Assembly (NCBI GenBank): GCA_013215145.1
Contig: JABSRP010000030.1
Span: 1 to 64,000, forward strand
Direction of reading: 5' to 3'
Length of the DNA stretch: 64,000 nt
From: Pseudobacteriovorax sp.
GTDB lineage: Bacteria > Bdellovibrionota_B > Oligoflexia > Oligoflexales > Oligoflexaceae
Both the position numbers and the translations under genes were made by a program. Position 1 is the stretch's first letter. Each line of letters opens with the position of its first letter. Positions 45,301-54,258 of this stretch are shown here, piece by piece. The notes beneath the pieces were generated by a model. The model saw nothing but the letters and a program-made list of their open reading frames with translations, had not been told where the DNA came from and did not search any database.

Positions 45301-46223
45301 ATCCAACTGATACACGAGCTATTACACTGGCTCAGAGATCTGGGGGAAGTGCCTACCCATCTGACCGACAGTCTACCTTCGTATTGCGAGTATTCGGACG
45401 GGCTTCGAAGTTCAAGATTGATGTAACAAGTATGAAGAATCGTAACTACAAGCCTTATTCTGTCACAGTTGATGCCAACACCTTCAAGGCTGCTGGTGGC
45501 GCGGATAAAATTGTCTACGAGATACCACTTCCGAAAGCCATCCAACGATTGGGCGCTTGTCGCTGGGACCGTGAGATCAAAGTTGTGGCTCTTGATGAAA
45601 ACGGAAATGCAGGTGATCGTTCTTGCTTGCATAGATTCCATACCTTCAGCCCGATCGTGTTGAATCTCGCTGGCGCAGGTATGATCGAAACCATCAACCC
45701 ACAAGTCTCAAATGTCAAGTTTGACCTTGATGCCAATGGATTGAAAGAGACACTAGGTTGGATCAAAGCAGGAACAGGGTTGTTAGCCATCGACTTAAAC
45801 GACAATGGTCGAATCGACGACGGTCGCGAGCTTTTCGGTGAGTCTACTCGTATCATTGGAACGAAAGATAATGCTGAAGATGGTTACATTGCTTTAGCTC
45901 AGTACGACTCAAACAAAGACAATATGATCGATAGCAAGGACGCTGTCTTTAATAAGCTAAAAGTTTGGGTTGACCTAAATCAAGATGGTCAGTCACAGCC
46001 ACATGAGTTGAAGACTTTGGCAGATCTTAACATCACAAAGATTGCTACGGATTACACAGAGGTTGCTAAAGACAAGCAGATTCAGAGCGATGGTTACCAG
46101 GAAGCAAATATTGTGAAGTACGAGTCGAAATACTGGGGACCACAGCAGTGTGGCGAAAAAGGCTGCGCTAGCTACGATGTCTTCTTCGGCTCAACAGAAT
46201 CGACCTTCGCCTTTGGGAACTAA
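42360..46223 (+). CDS. Very long coiled-coil lipoprotein with C-terminal calcium-loop domain
   Basis: 1287 aa. A lipobox (VTAC) puts the mature N-terminus on lipid. Residues about 65-560 are nearly continuous coiled coil, rich in Ala/Glu/Lys/Asp with heptads (IEERIDNLEADLRSEIARL is one run). A globular part follows (about 570-1080) with a few cysteines. The C-terminus (about 1125-1240) has three EF-hand-like loops: DLNDNGRIDDG, DSNKDNMIDS and DLNQDGQSQP, with a preceding FDLDANG. This arrangement is the one seen at the ends of large RTX-type and surface proteins. It probably forms a long fibre or stalk in the envelope, with calcium-stabilised tip. The next gene encodes a secreted partner. Confidence 0.75.
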   Translation: MKLNLSATLSRLSSAGLAFALLAVTACGPKTLGSNEDVSFTEITDATGKIGSSDNSSDARASNADADKLLKEMIEKERADRISEDDALKLSIAEIEERIDNLEADLRSEIARLDEKDKELEAAIAAESAARTSEIEAIKQSIANLDEKVEDYKQKLNRRLRRVKDDLAATNDRIKDLESQSQLNADLIKSEKEAREKLALELEQVNTDLEQSQLEMEARLRAEMKEEVRKINQELDDFKLYAAMTYATKEELKSLSLAVENLTTVTNLLNDKIDDRVSMLEDKIDSAVGSMTNELVDKIDAVRADVDSLRDDLNSHISEFDETVTAIYDKITEETTAVKDLALDLHRDQNQARRRMNQRLASLEEQTANVEYFVMKTKRKLMRKIEQLEAEDAALSADIRAERQRAAAKLSAAIAKQERKRKRLQRKVAGLVIDLEAATEAANTAYQLAKANQQSISTLSEDLEAAKAEFQVELDALESRMSDKMKEVKEYAEKITADLSAEVQQQFTEVNGRFGELEQRVAATEATAGNIFSDKIGLAEQKRLMGLLDPSKKQMATAIREFNVSLVEFEKRFIDVIDPIMKSSGINVDALEDSFASVATSISCQGNPSAEGTFASVQGKEFFFHLARQYVTLLFTGARSSDAEIDSIFQGLMGVQDVSSFAGIMMAGNTPAYSSTASGACHMAVASWTKSMLIGSSTDAKMIREKINGSAPLLQALTVMYYKAGAIQMAADAISGIAIEFFKAEFGSAASAESYLKSTSDEGVSKFASLAQIILEETAYIAEIDEIKVNRERFIELARDVAKIKSDKAGNTTIIDQFNADLNALNQKVDALANTVDSFKDELKTLRDSQIDSFSMIAAIAARLGYGDLVEAAKESAGNLGGDVDEGLAAMPASCMAAQHFYNHATIQNLAVSRCESNLSYSGKPLDYYSMTRCAIHGNYGTGSGSYTWGNQNTASNGWRLNRQWSGGQKVGNGLRIYHFDPTDTRAITLAQRSGGSAYPSDRQSTFVLRVFGRASKFKIDVTSMKNRNYKPYSVTVDANTFKAAGGADKIVYEIPLPKAIQRLGACRWDREIKVVALDENGNAGDRSCLHRFHTFSPIVLNLAGAGMIETINPQVSNVKFDLDANGLKETLGWIKAGTGLLAIDLNDNGRIDDGRELFGESTRIIGTKDNAEDGYIALAQYDSNKDNMIDSKDAVFNKLKVWVDLNQDGQSQPHELKTLADLNITKIATDYTEVAKDKQIQSDGYQEANIVKYESKYWGPQQCGEKGCASYDVFFGSTESTFAFGN

Positions 46224-46247
46224 GGCGTATAGGAAAAAGGAACCTTA

Positions 46248-48284
46248 TTGGTGCGACAAATTGTAGCCCATATCTTATCTCTACCATATCTTTCGAGCAT
46301 GACCTTTTGGGTCGTGCTCTCTTCGTTTTTCTTTTCCTCATGTTCAGCGGATAAATCCTATACCTTAGCGGTTGATGAGTTGATAAGTGTCCGAGGACAG
46401 GTGGATCTTTCTACGGAGTCGGCGGATAATCTTGAGTTTTATATTGTTACTAAAGATGGAGTGCGGCAGGCAGCTGATGACTATCAACTGGAAAACGATG
46501 GAAGTTTTTCTCTACGATTTACCGAGGATCAGTTAACCCAATCCTTTGATTCTAGTCTGTCCACAAGACTTCTATTGATGAATCGAGAGTTTTCCGAACC
46601 TTTGGATGAGGGGCAACTCTCCGATCGCATCGCTGGATATCTCAGACTTGAGATTATAGGTAAGCCTGCCATTGAGGCGACAGAACTGAAGTACTCACAG
46701 CAGTTTATTCCCGTTACCGCGAAAGATCTTCTAAAGGCAAAGCCAGCTATTAGGCTCGGGGACACCACCATTAATCTACAGACGGTGGGGCGGCGTAAGA
46801 TATCTGTTCAATCAGATAGTGGCGATCCACTGGTGGGGGCTACGGTCACGGCAATCCCTTTTACCAGTGAAGCCACCATTAACCCGTCACAGTTCTTAGG
46901 ATTAATGCCCGTTGTGACTACCACGGATGAGCAGGCCGAGGCGTGGGTTTACCCGCTCCCAACTGAGGGAATCAACCCTCAATACCAAATCGCGGCGTGG
47001 CACGATGGATTTTTTTCCTTCGTCTCAAGGGAGATGACCCGCGTCGATAATGAACCTGTCTATGATGTATCCCTTCAAGTCTTAGGGGAATTTGGACAGC
47101 AGTGGGGTGACGGAGACTATATTGGTTTCGCTAGCTCTTACAAAACCCAAATATTGGAAGATGCTTCGGGGCAATCGACTTATGTTGGGTACGTTAACGC
47201 GGAAGAGATTGCCATAAATATTCTGCGAAACGATACCGATTTTTCTGGCTATAAAATTTCTGTCTTTGCTGGCGAAGAGCTCATAGGAACTCCCACATAC
47301 GAGTCCATTCATTATACATTTTCCTCAGAACAGACGGTTTTTGTTCCCCGAACCTTTGAAGACGGTGCGACGGAAAATGGAAATTTTTTAATCCTTATCG
47401 AAGATTTGGCTGGTTCCGGAGATCAGAGGCGTCCTATTAAAGGCATTAAATCGACGGTGACCCCTCTCGTTGATGATACGGCTATAGGAGTGCAAAGCTC
47501 CGTAGGTGTTGATGGAATCATCTCTGGAGTGGTGGGATCTTCCTTCAAATTAAGTTATAGCAGTTGTCCCGTCTTGGGAGAGATTGGATTACTACAGCCC
47601 GAATCGGAATCAGGTCCAGCTCAAATTTTGTTTACGTCCTGCGACAGTGGTGATGGGCTCGTGCGGTCCACTGATTCCTTAACTGGTGGCGTCATTTCGG
47701 GTGGTTATTATGAGTTAAGTTTTTATGTCAAAGACAGATTTGGCAATATTAGTGGTATCCAAGGTGAGGGAGCCAATAGCCGCTCTGTTTACCTTGATTT
47801 TGGCATTCCTAACCTTGCCGAGCAATCATTGACCTTTGGCTTTCACTTTGGGGTCGCTGATAAGGATAGTGCCCCTGGGTCCGATGAGAGCCCTTTTAAT
47901 TTCGGTTTGGGGACTATCATAACTCCCGAGACTATTGATCAATACGTTGTCAGATTTGCTTCAGAATCTCTTTGCCGACACGGAAATCCAAGCGACGCTG
48001 ATGGGTTTGGCTTTGCTAATAATCTTGGGCATCATCTCTATGGCTTCCGCTTAGGAAAAAATGCCGAGGATTCCCAAACTAATACTGCTGTTGGTTATAA
48101 GACTTGTTTGGAAGATCAGGCACTGTCCACAGAGACTGTTATATTCCCTAATAGCACCTCAGAAATGGCTCAGATTTTTCTGCAGGTTACTGATAAAGCG
48201 GGTCATGTTTCCCCGGTCCAAAGCTACAGCATACCTTTCTGCGATGGGCGCGCTGGAGACTTTGTGGTTTGCTGGGAGCCCTAG
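46248..48284 (+). CDS. Secreted protein of unknown function next to the coiled-coil lipoprotein
   Basis: 678 aa, GTG start after AAGGA. The N-terminal signal region ends in FFFSSCSA, compatible with a lipoprotein Cys. The mature part is beta-rich with several domains of about 100 residues: a carboxypeptidase-regulatory-like stretch around GDPLVGATVTAIPF and Ig-like repeats near DRFGNISGIQGEG and TDKAGHVSPVQSY. It starts 24 bases after the 42360 gene, so the two form an operon. It may be exposed on the surface together with the coiled-coil protein. No enzyme motif seen. Confidence 0.7.
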   Translation: MVRQIVAHILSLPYLSSMTFWVVLSSFFFSSCSADKSYTLAVDELISVRGQVDLSTESADNLEFYIVTKDGVRQAADDYQLENDGSFSLRFTEDQLTQSFDSSLSTRLLLMNREFSEPLDEGQLSDRIAGYLRLEIIGKPAIEATELKYSQQFIPVTAKDLLKAKPAIRLGDTTINLQTVGRRKISVQSDSGDPLVGATVTAIPFTSEATINPSQFLGLMPVVTTTDEQAEAWVYPLPTEGINPQYQIAAWHDGFFSFVSREMTRVDNEPVYDVSLQVLGEFGQQWGDGDYIGFASSYKTQILEDASGQSTYVGYVNAEEIAINILRNDTDFSGYKISVFAGEELIGTPTYESIHYTFSSEQTVFVPRTFEDGATENGNFLILIEDLAGSGDQRRPIKGIKSTVTPLVDDTAIGVQSSVGVDGIISGVVGSSFKLSYSSCPVLGEIGLLQPESESGPAQILFTSCDSGDGLVRSTDSLTGGVISGGYYELSFYVKDRFGNISGIQGEGANSRSVYLDFGIPNLAEQSLTFGFHFGVADKDSAPGSDESPFNFGLGTIITPETIDQYVVRFASESLCRHGNPSDADGFGFANNLGHHLYGFRLGKNAEDSQTNTAVGYKTCLEDQALSTETVIFPNSTSEMAQIFLQVTDKAGHVSPVQSYSIPFCDGRAGDFVVCWEP

Positions 48285-48301
48285 GACTCCTTAAGGAGTC
48301 C
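48284..48301 (+). terminator. Palindromic terminator candidate
   Basis: GGACTCCTTAAGGAGTCC is a perfect 18-bp palindrome overlapping the end of the 46248 gene stop region, followed by CCTTTC and a T-rich stretch only later. It lies between two convergent genes and may act on the plus strand. The T-run is poor, so the call is moderate. Confidence 0.5.
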
Positions 48302-48325
48302 CTTTCAGTTGTGGTCTTTGTTTTA

Positions 48326-49888
48326 TTATTTCAATAAATCTGTATGGAGAAACATCTGGCTCGATCTTGCAGGAATCGTTAGCTTTTGCTCTCCTGAACT
48401 CATCTCTATCGTCTGATCAGCCAAAAGCTCTCGGTAGGTACCTGCATTGAGACCTAGGTTTTGAGATAGATCCAAATCCTCTCCGCACTTATTGATGGTG
48501 AAAAATGCCTTGTCGCCGCGACTAATGACTAGCGCGCAATTAGAGCTATGAATCACAGTTTGACCAGTGCCATGGACGACATTATGGAAAAAATTCTTTC
48601 GTTTTAAACTAGAGTCCAAATGCGCAAATTTCCACCGATCGTCCCGAAGGCCATCTGCTTTGCCTTTGGCAGAATATATATGGGGTACCCCATAAGATCG
48701 GCCTAGGATATAGGTATATGCCAAGGTTTCATCAATGGGATCAAGGATCTGTGATCGGAAACCTTCATTATTTGGGATATCGTGGTTTACCACAAAGGTT
48801 ACCGCTCGGTCCCAAGATAGGGCCCCCTTGCGATTGACTGCCCCAATAAGGTTACTCAAGGACCCAGAAGGGCCAAAAGCATCCTTAATGGTAGCTTGAA
48901 GAGGAAAATCCATAAATGCCATATCTGTTGCGCGAAGGTATGGCTCGAGATCGCGATCAAAGGTCCCAGCTGTGGCGATCACCTCGCCAAAAACAAAAAC
49001 GCCTTCTGTGATTTCGTCTGTAAATACCCGGGGAAAGTATTCCTTTTCCATGTGCTTTACGGCATCAACGCGGAACCCTTTGATACCAATGTCCTTCAAC
49101 TTGCGAAGATAAGTTTGATGAACCCCAATTACATAGTCGCTCATAAGTACTAAATCAGGCAGACCACTATCTCCATCGCCGCCGCAAAGCCTTCCATCAA
49201 TCACGTGCTGAGGGTCGTTCCAGTTACTGATGCAGTAAGGACTCTTAAAGTCATTGCGCGAGAAGAGACCACCGATTTTGTATTTGCTGCGAAATTCCTG
49301 GGGCGGATAGCTAAGGTCGAAGTTTGAACCCATATTTGCCATATGATTAAGAACGACATCAGCAATCACATCGATCCCGAGAGCATCGGCTGCAGCAACC
49401 ATGTTTCGCAGCTGCGTTTCGTTGCCCAGAGGGCCATCAATGATGCGGTAATCGAGGGGTTGATAACGACCCCACCAAGGACCACCGTTACTGAGTTGGG
49501 GAGGAGAAATCTGAATGGCACCAAAGCCCGCGCTGGCTATTTGAGGAAGACTCGCCTCGATCTCCTCAAACGTATAATTAAACATATGAACGATGGAGTC
49601 TTTTCCCGGAACTTGCAAACGATCGATCAAGGCATCGATGCCATTGGGGTTATCGGGATCGACCACAGGCGTAGGCAAGGGCTCCTTGTTGCCATCGTTG
49701 GTGTCGTTAGGGTCATTTGAATCGTTAGGATCGTTAGGATCGTTAGGGTCCTTTGGCTTATCCTTGTCGATTCCGTCGTTATTTTGCTGGGGATTCTCCA
49801 AGGAGGGGGGGATTTTTCGTTCGTCGTGGCGGCAGCTCGCCGCCATGGTTAACAACGCTACTATAAGGTACTTGTTTAACTTCATCAT
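48326..49888 (-). CDS. GH13 alpha-amylase-like lipoprotein, cassette copy 1
   Basis: 520 aa. Signal peptide with lipid Cys19 (MAASC), then an acidic Asp-Pro-Asn repeat linker (about 47-67), then a GH13 barrel. Catalytic residues are complete: D275 in GFRVDAVKH, E302 in FGEVIA and D370 in VNHDIPNN; NH of the first conserved region is in DVVLNHMAN. The N-terminal barrel motif VHMFNYTFEEIEASLP followed by GFGAIQISPP resembles the animal/actinobacterial-type alpha-amylases. It should cut alpha-1,4-glucans at the cell surface or in the periplasm. It is the third gene of a three-gene unit and has a close paralogue at 54259. Confidence 0.9.
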   Translation of the reverse strand: MMKLNKYLIVALLTMAASCRHDERKIPPSLENPQQNNDGIDKDKPKDPNDPNDPNDSNDPNDTNDGNKEPLPTPVVDPDNPNGIDALIDRLQVPGKDSIVHMFNYTFEEIEASLPQIASAGFGAIQISPPQLSNGGPWWGRYQPLDYRIIDGPLGNETQLRNMVAAADALGIDVIADVVLNHMANMGSNFDLSYPPQEFRSKYKIGGLFSRNDFKSPYCISNWNDPQHVIDGRLCGGDGDSGLPDLVLMSDYVIGVHQTYLRKLKDIGIKGFRVDAVKHMEKEYFPRVFTDEITEGVFVFGEVIATAGTFDRDLEPYLRATDMAFMDFPLQATIKDAFGPSGSLSNLIGAVNRKGALSWDRAVTFVVNHDIPNNEGFRSQILDPIDETLAYTYILGRSYGVPHIYSAKGKADGLRDDRWKFAHLDSSLKRKNFFHNVVHGTGQTVIHSSNCALVISRGDKAFFTINKCGEDLDLSQNLGLNAGTYRELLADQTIEMSSGEQKLTIPARSSQMFLHTDLLK

Positions 49889-49921
49889 CAGCTCCTACTA
49901 CAACAAATCTACTCATATTAT

Positions 49922-51160
49922 CTATTTTAACAGTCCATCGATCAAACCTTGGCCCGAACCAAAGCCGCCCATAGGAACACCTAGTCCTGTGGCAAGACTT
50001 GCCCAAAGGGATCCCGTTGTTTTGCCTCGACAATCGATGACACGACCAGTATTCACAGCAGACGATCCACCAACAAGGTAAAAAGGTAGATCATGATGGG
50101 TATGGGCTTTCCCGTCGGCGACCTCGGTGATGACACAAACCAAAGTATTATCGAGCATCGTTCCGTTGGCGACAGGATCTTTGCGCCCTTTAAGCATTCC
50201 GGCTAGAAATGCTACTTGCTCATTGAAATGAATTTTTTGTCTTGTATGGATATCAGCACTATTGTGAGACGCTTCGTGACTTCTCATAGCACCCTCAGTC
50301 TCTATAATAAGATTACTTGTGTGATGAGAGATCTGAAGCGTAGCAACCTTCGACATGCCGCAAGACATGGCATCGACGATGGTCTGCATTTGTCTTTGGG
50401 TTTTTTCTGCAACGGTAGCCTCATTACCTGTAGGGCCCACAGGTGATGAGCATTGGATCGGGCTATTGGGATCAGGAGCCACAGGGTTTGCGATTCCTTT
50501 TTTCCTTTTTATCATACCTTCCACTGCAGAAAGGTGCTGGCTTAACTTCTGGGACTCTAACTCACCCAATTTCCCGTTTATTTTCTGCAATTCAGCCAGG
50601 GAATGCTCGAGAATTAGTAAATCTGAATCGACTGCTCTTGTGGAGCTAGATCCAAAAATTCTGGTAAAAGCACGCGTGATGTCATCCTCAGCGGCATTAG
50701 CAATACCACCATGAAACCGGGAAATCTTTTTATCGCGACCCTCACTGGCATTGCTATCCACACCCAAATGAATGTGGGGAAACGGTGATTGCTCTCCCAG
50801 AGATTCCGCTAAAACAATATCAATGGAGGCCGCATCTCCATCTGTTCCCGTCAATAACCTATCGACACCAGCTGGATGCGATCCCGTCTCCGGATTAACA
50901 TGGTCCAGTCCGCGAAATAGGGTGAGAGCATCTTGAAAGGGACTTAGTGGTTTGAGGCTTTCACTAAGGTTATTGACAGAATCAGAGTGCCAGCGATCTG
51001 GTACCACACCATCCGGATGATAGACAAATATGATTCGTTCGGCTTTGAGGCTCGACTGAGCCAAGGCCCGGCGTCCCACTAGTTGGGCCAAAAAAGCTCC
51101 TGTAACGCCATACATAGTATGTCCTAGAATCTCTCGCCGGCTAATGTTCTTAGTTTTCAT
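49922..51160 (-). CDS. DUF1552 protein with Tat-type signal, cassette copy 1
   Basis: 412 aa from the ATG at 51160, which follows GGAG; the longer frame begins at 51175. The N-terminus has the twin-arginine pattern SRREILGH followed by a hydrophobic stretch, so it is probably exported folded. The body matches DUF1552 (FVYHPDGVVPDRWH, HPAGVDRLLTG, RFHGGIA, SHHTSN, then MRSHEASHN and HHDLPFYLVGG), a family related to DUF1501 and the alkaline phosphatase/sulfatase fold. Function is unproven. The gene starts 17 bases after the DUF1592 gene and is followed by the GH13 gene; all three are co-oriented. Confidence 0.85.
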   Translation of the reverse strand: MKTKNISRREILGHTMYGVTGAFLAQLVGRRALAQSSLKAERIIFVYHPDGVVPDRWHSDSVNNLSESLKPLSPFQDALTLFRGLDHVNPETGSHPAGVDRLLTGTDGDAASIDIVLAESLGEQSPFPHIHLGVDSNASEGRDKKISRFHGGIANAAEDDITRAFTRIFGSSSTRAVDSDLLILEHSLAELQKINGKLGELESQKLSQHLSAVEGMIKRKKGIANPVAPDPNSPIQCSSPVGPTGNEATVAEKTQRQMQTIVDAMSCGMSKVATLQISHHTSNLIIETEGAMRSHEASHNSADIHTRQKIHFNEQVAFLAGMLKGRKDPVANGTMLDNTLVCVITEVADGKAHTHHDLPFYLVGGSSAVNTGRVIDCRGKTTGSLWASLATGLGVPMGGFGSGQGLIDGLLK

Positions 51161-51177
51161 CGAATTCCACTCCACGT

Positions 51178-53052
51178 TTATCTCCTCAACAAAAAGCTCG
51201 ATGCTTGAGTCATTTGGATCATTAAGTCTTTAATCGATTGCTGGCCGTTAGAGGTCTGGCTAACCTTATTGGCATTACAAACATCATTAGCATTACCGCT
51301 CACTCCTCGCGAGAACCGATAAAACTGTAACGAAAAGCATTGCTTGGCTTGATTGCTCTCGGCAATGATCTGGCTAAGTTCAGATGCTCCAGAGAATGTT
51401 TGCTCCACCGCTGGCGACGCTCCTAACTCTTCGAGGTTGATGAGGGTGCCTGTGGTATCAATTGGTTTGCCATTTTCCTGATCGCGCTGACGACCTAGGG
51501 CATCAAACGATTCCATACCGAAACCTATAGGGTCAATCAATCGATGGCAGCCTTTACAGCTTGGGTCAGAGTTATGCTGAGCGAATCGTTCTCTTGTGCT
51601 CAGGTTTGGATTCGGTTCGGGAATATTAATATCGGCATCGGCTGGAGGATCTGGAAGCTTTTGACATAATATCCGATCCCTAACGAACAAACCTCTCAAT
51701 ATAGGTGATGTTTGATCACCATGACTCGTGGCAGCCAAAATACTGCCGTGGCCAAGAATACCACGCCTTTTGCCTGCGTAGTTGGTAAGAGCAAAGGTGT
51801 CGGCGTCCGTGGAATGAGGTAGTCCGTAATAGTCGGCCAGCCTTCCATTGGCCATGGTAAATTCCGATGAGAATAGATCGCTATAACGGCCAGAATCTGA
51901 TTCAAAGGCAATATGATTGAAAAAAGCCTTGGTTTCGTTGAGCATATCTCCTTTGATTTGACTCGTTAAAACATCTGAGTCGGAGTCACTTTTGCTGAGC
52001 TTTTCCACTTGTAGCCACTCAACGGCAAACTGAGCGGTCATGCGCTTGGCTTCGGGCAATGCCAGCAGCCTTTCTGCTTGACTTTTTATCACGGCAGCAT
52101 CTGACAGCTTGCCATTGGCTGCTAACGCTAAGAGCTCGGCATCGGGGGTTGTCTCAACAAACATATAAGAAAGAGCAGTAGCAATCTCATAGGGGGTCAA
52201 CACATAGTTCCCATCAGCTGCAGCCTCACCGATTTCGAAGCGGTAGAGGAAATAAGGTGAGATAAGCATGGCCTTCAACGCTTGTGATGGGCCCCCTTGT
52301 TCGGCAATATCAGCATATTTAGCTTTTTCTTCAGCACTCAGCGGCCTACGAAATATCTTGGTGGCAAAGCTGTCTAGAAAACACTGCTTATTTTGGTTAA
52401 GATCACATCCTGCAGCTGCCGATAGGTCCGACGTTGTGACAACAGCCTCAGCTGCTGCTAGCCAGTCTTCTAGTTTCCGTTCTGTGGCTACAGCTTGACT
52501 GTGGTTTGTGGAAAAACCGAGAACCCTAGTCTCAGGAGTAAACGTTACGGGTGAAAAATCACCGCCCAGTTGAAATAGATCTCGGACGGTATGTAGGTAT
52601 TCTCTGTTTGTCAGCATCCTAAGAGCTCTCTGGCCTGGGTTTGTTGATGTCTCATCGCATCGCGCTTTTTCGGAGAAGAATTCCTCTTCCATAAATGCCG
52701 CGATCGCTGTTGCGCAGTCCTTATCGCAGATCTGAGGATTGCTAGGAGGCATGGTGCTGGCGATTTTCTCCACCAAGGATTCTGTGCTACCACAGGTAAG
52801 GCAACTTTTTTGATCGTTTAGTTTGCTGGCGATACCACCTTCCCCGTTGAGACCGTGACAGCTGGCACATTGCTCCGCAAAAAGCTTTGCACCAAGTTCG
52901 GTGTTTAAGGGAAGATTACCGTTGCCGGTGGGTGGATTACTGTCACGTCGATTTACAGCTTCAGGGCCAGGCTTGAGACAGGCGGTAAGCAATAAGATCG
53001 ACAATACTTGGAAGATTGGCACAATGAAGCGCCGCGCTTGGGGATAAAACAT
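51178..53052 (-). CDS. Di-haem DUF1587/1595/1592/1588/1585 lipoprotein, cassette copy 1
   Basis: 624 aa from ATG 53052. Lipobox LLTAC (lipid Cys25). Residues 52-140 form a cytochrome c domain with CASCH at 62-66 and a PPSNPQ segment. Then come, in order, DUF1587 (LTNREYLHTVRDLF), DUF1595 (FRRPLSAEEKAKY), DUF1592 (ISPYFLYRFEIG, ALSYMFVETTPDAEL), DUF1588 with RGILGHGSIL and a second CxxCH in DPSCKGCHRLIDPIGF, and DUF1585 (FSLQFYRFSRG). This is the domain set known from Planctomycetes proteins paired with DUF1552. It should sit on lipid in the envelope with two c-type haems, perhaps as an oxidoreductase. The substrate is unknown. Confidence 0.88.
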   Translation of the reverse strand: MFYPQARRFIVPIFQVLSILLLTACLKPGPEAVNRRDSNPPTGNGNLPLNTELGAKLFAEQCASCHGLNGEGGIASKLNDQKSCLTCGSTESLVEKIASTMPPSNPQICDKDCATAIAAFMEEEFFSEKARCDETSTNPGQRALRMLTNREYLHTVRDLFQLGGDFSPVTFTPETRVLGFSTNHSQAVATERKLEDWLAAAEAVVTTSDLSAAAGCDLNQNKQCFLDSFATKIFRRPLSAEEKAKYADIAEQGGPSQALKAMLISPYFLYRFEIGEAAADGNYVLTPYEIATALSYMFVETTPDAELLALAANGKLSDAAVIKSQAERLLALPEAKRMTAQFAVEWLQVEKLSKSDSDSDVLTSQIKGDMLNETKAFFNHIAFESDSGRYSDLFSSEFTMANGRLADYYGLPHSTDADTFALTNYAGKRRGILGHGSILAATSHGDQTSPILRGLFVRDRILCQKLPDPPADADINIPEPNPNLSTRERFAQHNSDPSCKGCHRLIDPIGFGMESFDALGRQRDQENGKPIDTTGTLINLEELGASPAVEQTFSGASELSQIIAESNQAKQCFSLQFYRFSRGVSGNANDVCNANKVSQTSNGQQSIKDLMIQMTQASSFLLRR

Positions 53053-53284
53053 GGGACATCTCTCTATCAACATCTACGGGTAGTCATAAACAGTACAGCG
53101 TCAAATAGACTGCATGATAATAGCAGGTTGTTCCTGAACTTTCAAAGCTTTTATGTCGAAATGACCAAATAAAAGAATCAATATACTTAGAGACTTGAAA
53201 AATATGTTCGGCTCATTTGTCCCTTATGTGGTCTTTTTGAACAGAAAATTGATCGATATTGCGTTTAGTTGCCGGTGGTAACTT

Positions 53285-54064
53285 TTAGTCAATTTGAAAT
53301 AGTTGTAGAGATAGGTGATAGAGGCGGTCGGGGCAGGAGCTCTCGGTTCGTTCAATCACTTTTTTCCGAAAGCGATCAATTTCTGTGATGATATATTGAT
53401 AGTCGTCTGCGTCGATGGCGATGGTGGTGCCCCGAATCACTCTTTGTTCAAAACACTGCCCGGCAATCGCCGCTTCGGCCTTTTCCAGCATTTTCTTGTG
53501 GTAAGCTCTGATGTACTGGGATGGGCAGTCTTTGATGATTAAGACGTCGTGGACCCTTTCATAATTTCCGTTGGGGGCTATTTTAATCAAACCCAGTAAT
53601 TCTAAACGTTCTAGAGCAAGTTCTGCCTCTAATCGACTGATACGAAGTGATTGTGACAAGGAACTGATGCTATGAGGTTTCTTTATTTTTAACAGCTCAA
53701 AAATGGCGATGTGGTACCATTCTTTGATAACGATATGAAATTCCCGGTTCACTAGAATTTTCCAATGATCGTGATCAGATTTACGATGCCTAGTTAGCTG
53801 CTCTGTATCTTGGCTATTAGGATTTCGTTCTAGGCGCAAAGCCGTCAAGAAAAGATTTTTCCGTTCCCGGTTCCAGTCCAACTTGGATAGCACCTTTAGG
53901 CTCATTTTTTCAGAGATAAGCACCTTTCCCGAAAGAAATCTGCTGAGCAAACCTGGAGATATCTCGAGATCTTTTGCATAAGATCTTAGTGAGTAGCGTT
54001 GTCCAAGCTCGCTTTTACGCTCTAGTAGCTCTTGTTTGAGCATAAGCTTCGAACTAATGTTCAT
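53285..54064 (-). CDS. TIGR02147-family (DUF4423) protein, probable regulator
   Basis: About 259 aa from ATG 54064, which follows AGGGA; an upstream start at 54106 is possible. The N-terminus has an HTH-like segment (SLRSYAKDLEISPGLLSRFLSGK), quoted in outline, and the rest matches TIGR02147 with HYxI-type helices (NREFHIVIKEWYHIAIFELLK region) and a winged-helix part (ISSLSQSLRISRLEAELAL region). Members are common in Bdellovibrionota and Fibrobacteres and are presumed transcription factors. It lies between the two copies of the GH13/DUF1552/DUF1592 cassette on the same strand, so it may regulate them. Confidence 0.8.
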   Translation of the reverse strand: MNISSKLMLKQELLERKSELGQRYSLRSYAKDLEISPGLLSRFLSGKVLISEKMSLKVLSKLDWNRERKNLFLTALRLERNPNSQDTEQLTRHRKSDHDHWKILVNREFHIVIKEWYHIAIFELLKIKKPHSISSLSQSLRISRLEAELALERLELLGLIKIAPNGNYERVHDVLIIKDCPSQYIRAYHKKMLEKAEAAIAGQCFEQRVIRGTTIAIDADDYQYIITEIDRFRKKVIERTESSCPDRLYHLSLQLFQID

Positions 54065-54211
54065 GCTAATCCCTGAGATGGTGAACGGAAAATCCGCTTT
54101 TAGCATCGATGGAACGCTGGATGCATCTCTTAGTTATCAAATTGCTGGATATATTAGATAAATAAGTCCATTGAACCGTTGAGTTCAGGTGTTAGTGAGC
54201 CAAATATACGT

Positions 54212-54240
54212 ACTAAATAAAAGGGCCGGACCAGGCCCTT
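54212..54240 (-). terminator. Intrinsic terminator after cassette copy 2
   Basis: On the minus strand AAGGGCC, a 6-base loop and GGCCCTT are followed by TTTTATTTAG. It lies 18 bases after the stop codon of the second GH13 gene and before the TIGR02147 gene, so the second cassette is its own transcription unit. Confidence 0.8.
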
Positions 54241-54258
54241 ATGCAATGGATGCTTGAG

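Noticed and set aside
49690..49750. Short regular repeats as a possible CRISPR
   Set aside because: The units are 9 bp without spacers and encode an Asp-Pro-Asn linker within a GH13 protein.
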